Positions 63,578 to 64,000 of a stretch of DNA of 64,000 bases are shown in pieces. The stretch spans positions 1,364,001 to 1,428,000 of the forward strand of contig NZ_JABWTA010000001.1 of assembly GCF_013371495.1 (NCBI RefSeq), read 5' to 3'. This DNA comes from Altererythrobacter lutimaris (GTDB taxonomy: Bacteria > Pseudomonadota > Alphaproteobacteria > Sphingomonadales > Sphingomonadaceae). The notes beneath the pieces were generated by a model. The model was given only the letters and a program-made list of their open reading frames with translations. It had not been told where the DNA came from and made no database searches. How positions within the stretch are numbered: the stretch's first letter is position 1; each line of letters begins with the position of its first letter. A program made the position numbers and the translations under genes.

Positions 63578-64000
63578 ATGCTGGGTCGCATTTTCACGGT
63601 ATTTGTGGGGGCGCTTGCGCTCGTTTTAAGCGCATCGCCATTGCATGCCCGGTGGTATGAAGCCCCTAGTGAGCATTTCGTACTTTATGCCGACACACGC
63701 GGAGAGGATCTGCGCGAATTTGGCGAGATGCTCGAACGCTTCCATGCCGCGATGGAGCTGGAAACCGGATGGAAGCTACCCACCCCCAGCCCTTCAAACC
63801 GCCTCACCGTGTACATGGTCGGCAGCTACGATGACCTGCGCATGCTGCATTCCGGCTCGCGAAACTCGCGAGTGGGTGGCTTCTACATTCCGCGCGCAGA
63901 AGGCTCTGTCGCCTTCGTTCCGAACATCCGGATTTCGAATGAGGGCACTGATTTTGCTCAGACCGTTCTTCTACACGAATATGCGCATCACTTCCTGATC
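63578..64000 (+). CDS. Exported HExxH protein, 3' end beyond window
   Basis: 141 residues visible from the ATG at 63578, open to the right edge. A signal peptide ends near SPLHA (about residue 24). The mature start WYEAPSEHFVLYADT and a strand-rich region follow, and LLHEYAHHFLI at the edge contains a zinc-peptidase HExxH (HEYAH). It resembles the peptidase-MA-like proteins of sphingomonads, which often carry TPR repeats later. The rest cannot be judged. Confidence 0.75.
   Translation, partial: MLGRIFTVFVGALALVLSASPLHARWYEAPSEHFVLYADTRGEDLREFGEMLERFHAAMELETGWKLPTPSPSNRLTVYMVGSYDDLRMLHSGSRNSRVGGFYIPRAEGSVAFVPNIRISNEGTDFAQTVLLHEYAHHFLI

Overview
The window looks like chromosomal DNA of an alphaproteobacterium, most likely Sphingomonadales and close to Erythrobacteraceae. 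This rests on gene content and order: a sphingomonad-type TonB-dependent receptor, a split PntAA/PntAB/PntB transhydrogenase with a COX-IV-like peptide gene upstream, a CcrM GANTC methyltransferase near rnhB, CtrA-type boxes, an ABA4-like carotenoid protein, and a DUF1285-NUDIX-CCA operon. DNA is GC-rich except for a visibly A+T-richer block at about 4.6-7.9 kb. I saw no rRNA, insertion sequence, CRISPR array or prophage. The only tRNA found is tRNA-Phe.

Layout. 1-4.4 kb: partial TonB receptor (-), then infA-maf-RNase E/G-like-yacG (+) and tRNA-Phe. 4.7-7.7 kb: sulfotransferase and TPR-glycosyltransferase (-), possibly acquired. 8.1-13 kb: purC, an M16 lipoprotein peptidase, purS, purQ. 13-18.6 kb (-): GGDEF-EAL protein, GFA protein, glmS, EamA transporter. 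18.8-26.2 kb: envelope glycan locus with two GT2 enzymes, a GtrA-like flippase, two methyltransferases and two GT-C-like membrane proteins. 26.4-36.6 kb: lone cpaF, EamA transporter, entericidin-like peptide, and a run of minus-strand metabolic genes (DUF938, acyl-CoA ligase, ABA4-like, NAD-binding, dGTPase-like, racemase-like, hydrolase). 36.6-43.2 kb: pnt operon, an NtrC-family regulator, SDR, folP. 43.4-47.2 kb: outer-membrane barrel, ccrM, Ca/Na antiporter, rnhB. 47.2-52.2 kb: PQQ-type sugar dehydrogenase, GNAT, DUF1285, NUDIX, CCA-adding enzyme, PRC-barrel-like exported protein. 52.4-59.1 kb: parC, a BacNav-type sodium channel, DUF4349 lipoprotein, 2Fe-2S ferredoxin with two tandem cysteine desulfurases. 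59.3-64 kb: hydrolase, TonB, small membrane protein, DUF3597, DUF885 Tat lipoprotein, and a partial HExxH protein.

The most novel-looking signal is a pair of about 104-nt structured elements. One starts directly after the cpaF stop codon (27927-28030, +) and one directly after the parC stop codon (52264-52366, -). They are about 80% identical by hand alignment over most of their length, and several differences are compensatory changes in paired bases. That pattern suggests a mobile or regulatory 3'-UTR RNA/DNA family.

The second signal is the ccrM upstream region. It packs a CtrA-type box, a perfect DnaA box, six GANTC sites and a GANTC-bearing inverted repeat into about 170 bp. A second perfect CtrA-type box lies just upstream of the GGDEF-EAL gene, which could link c-di-GMP turnover to the cell-cycle circuit.
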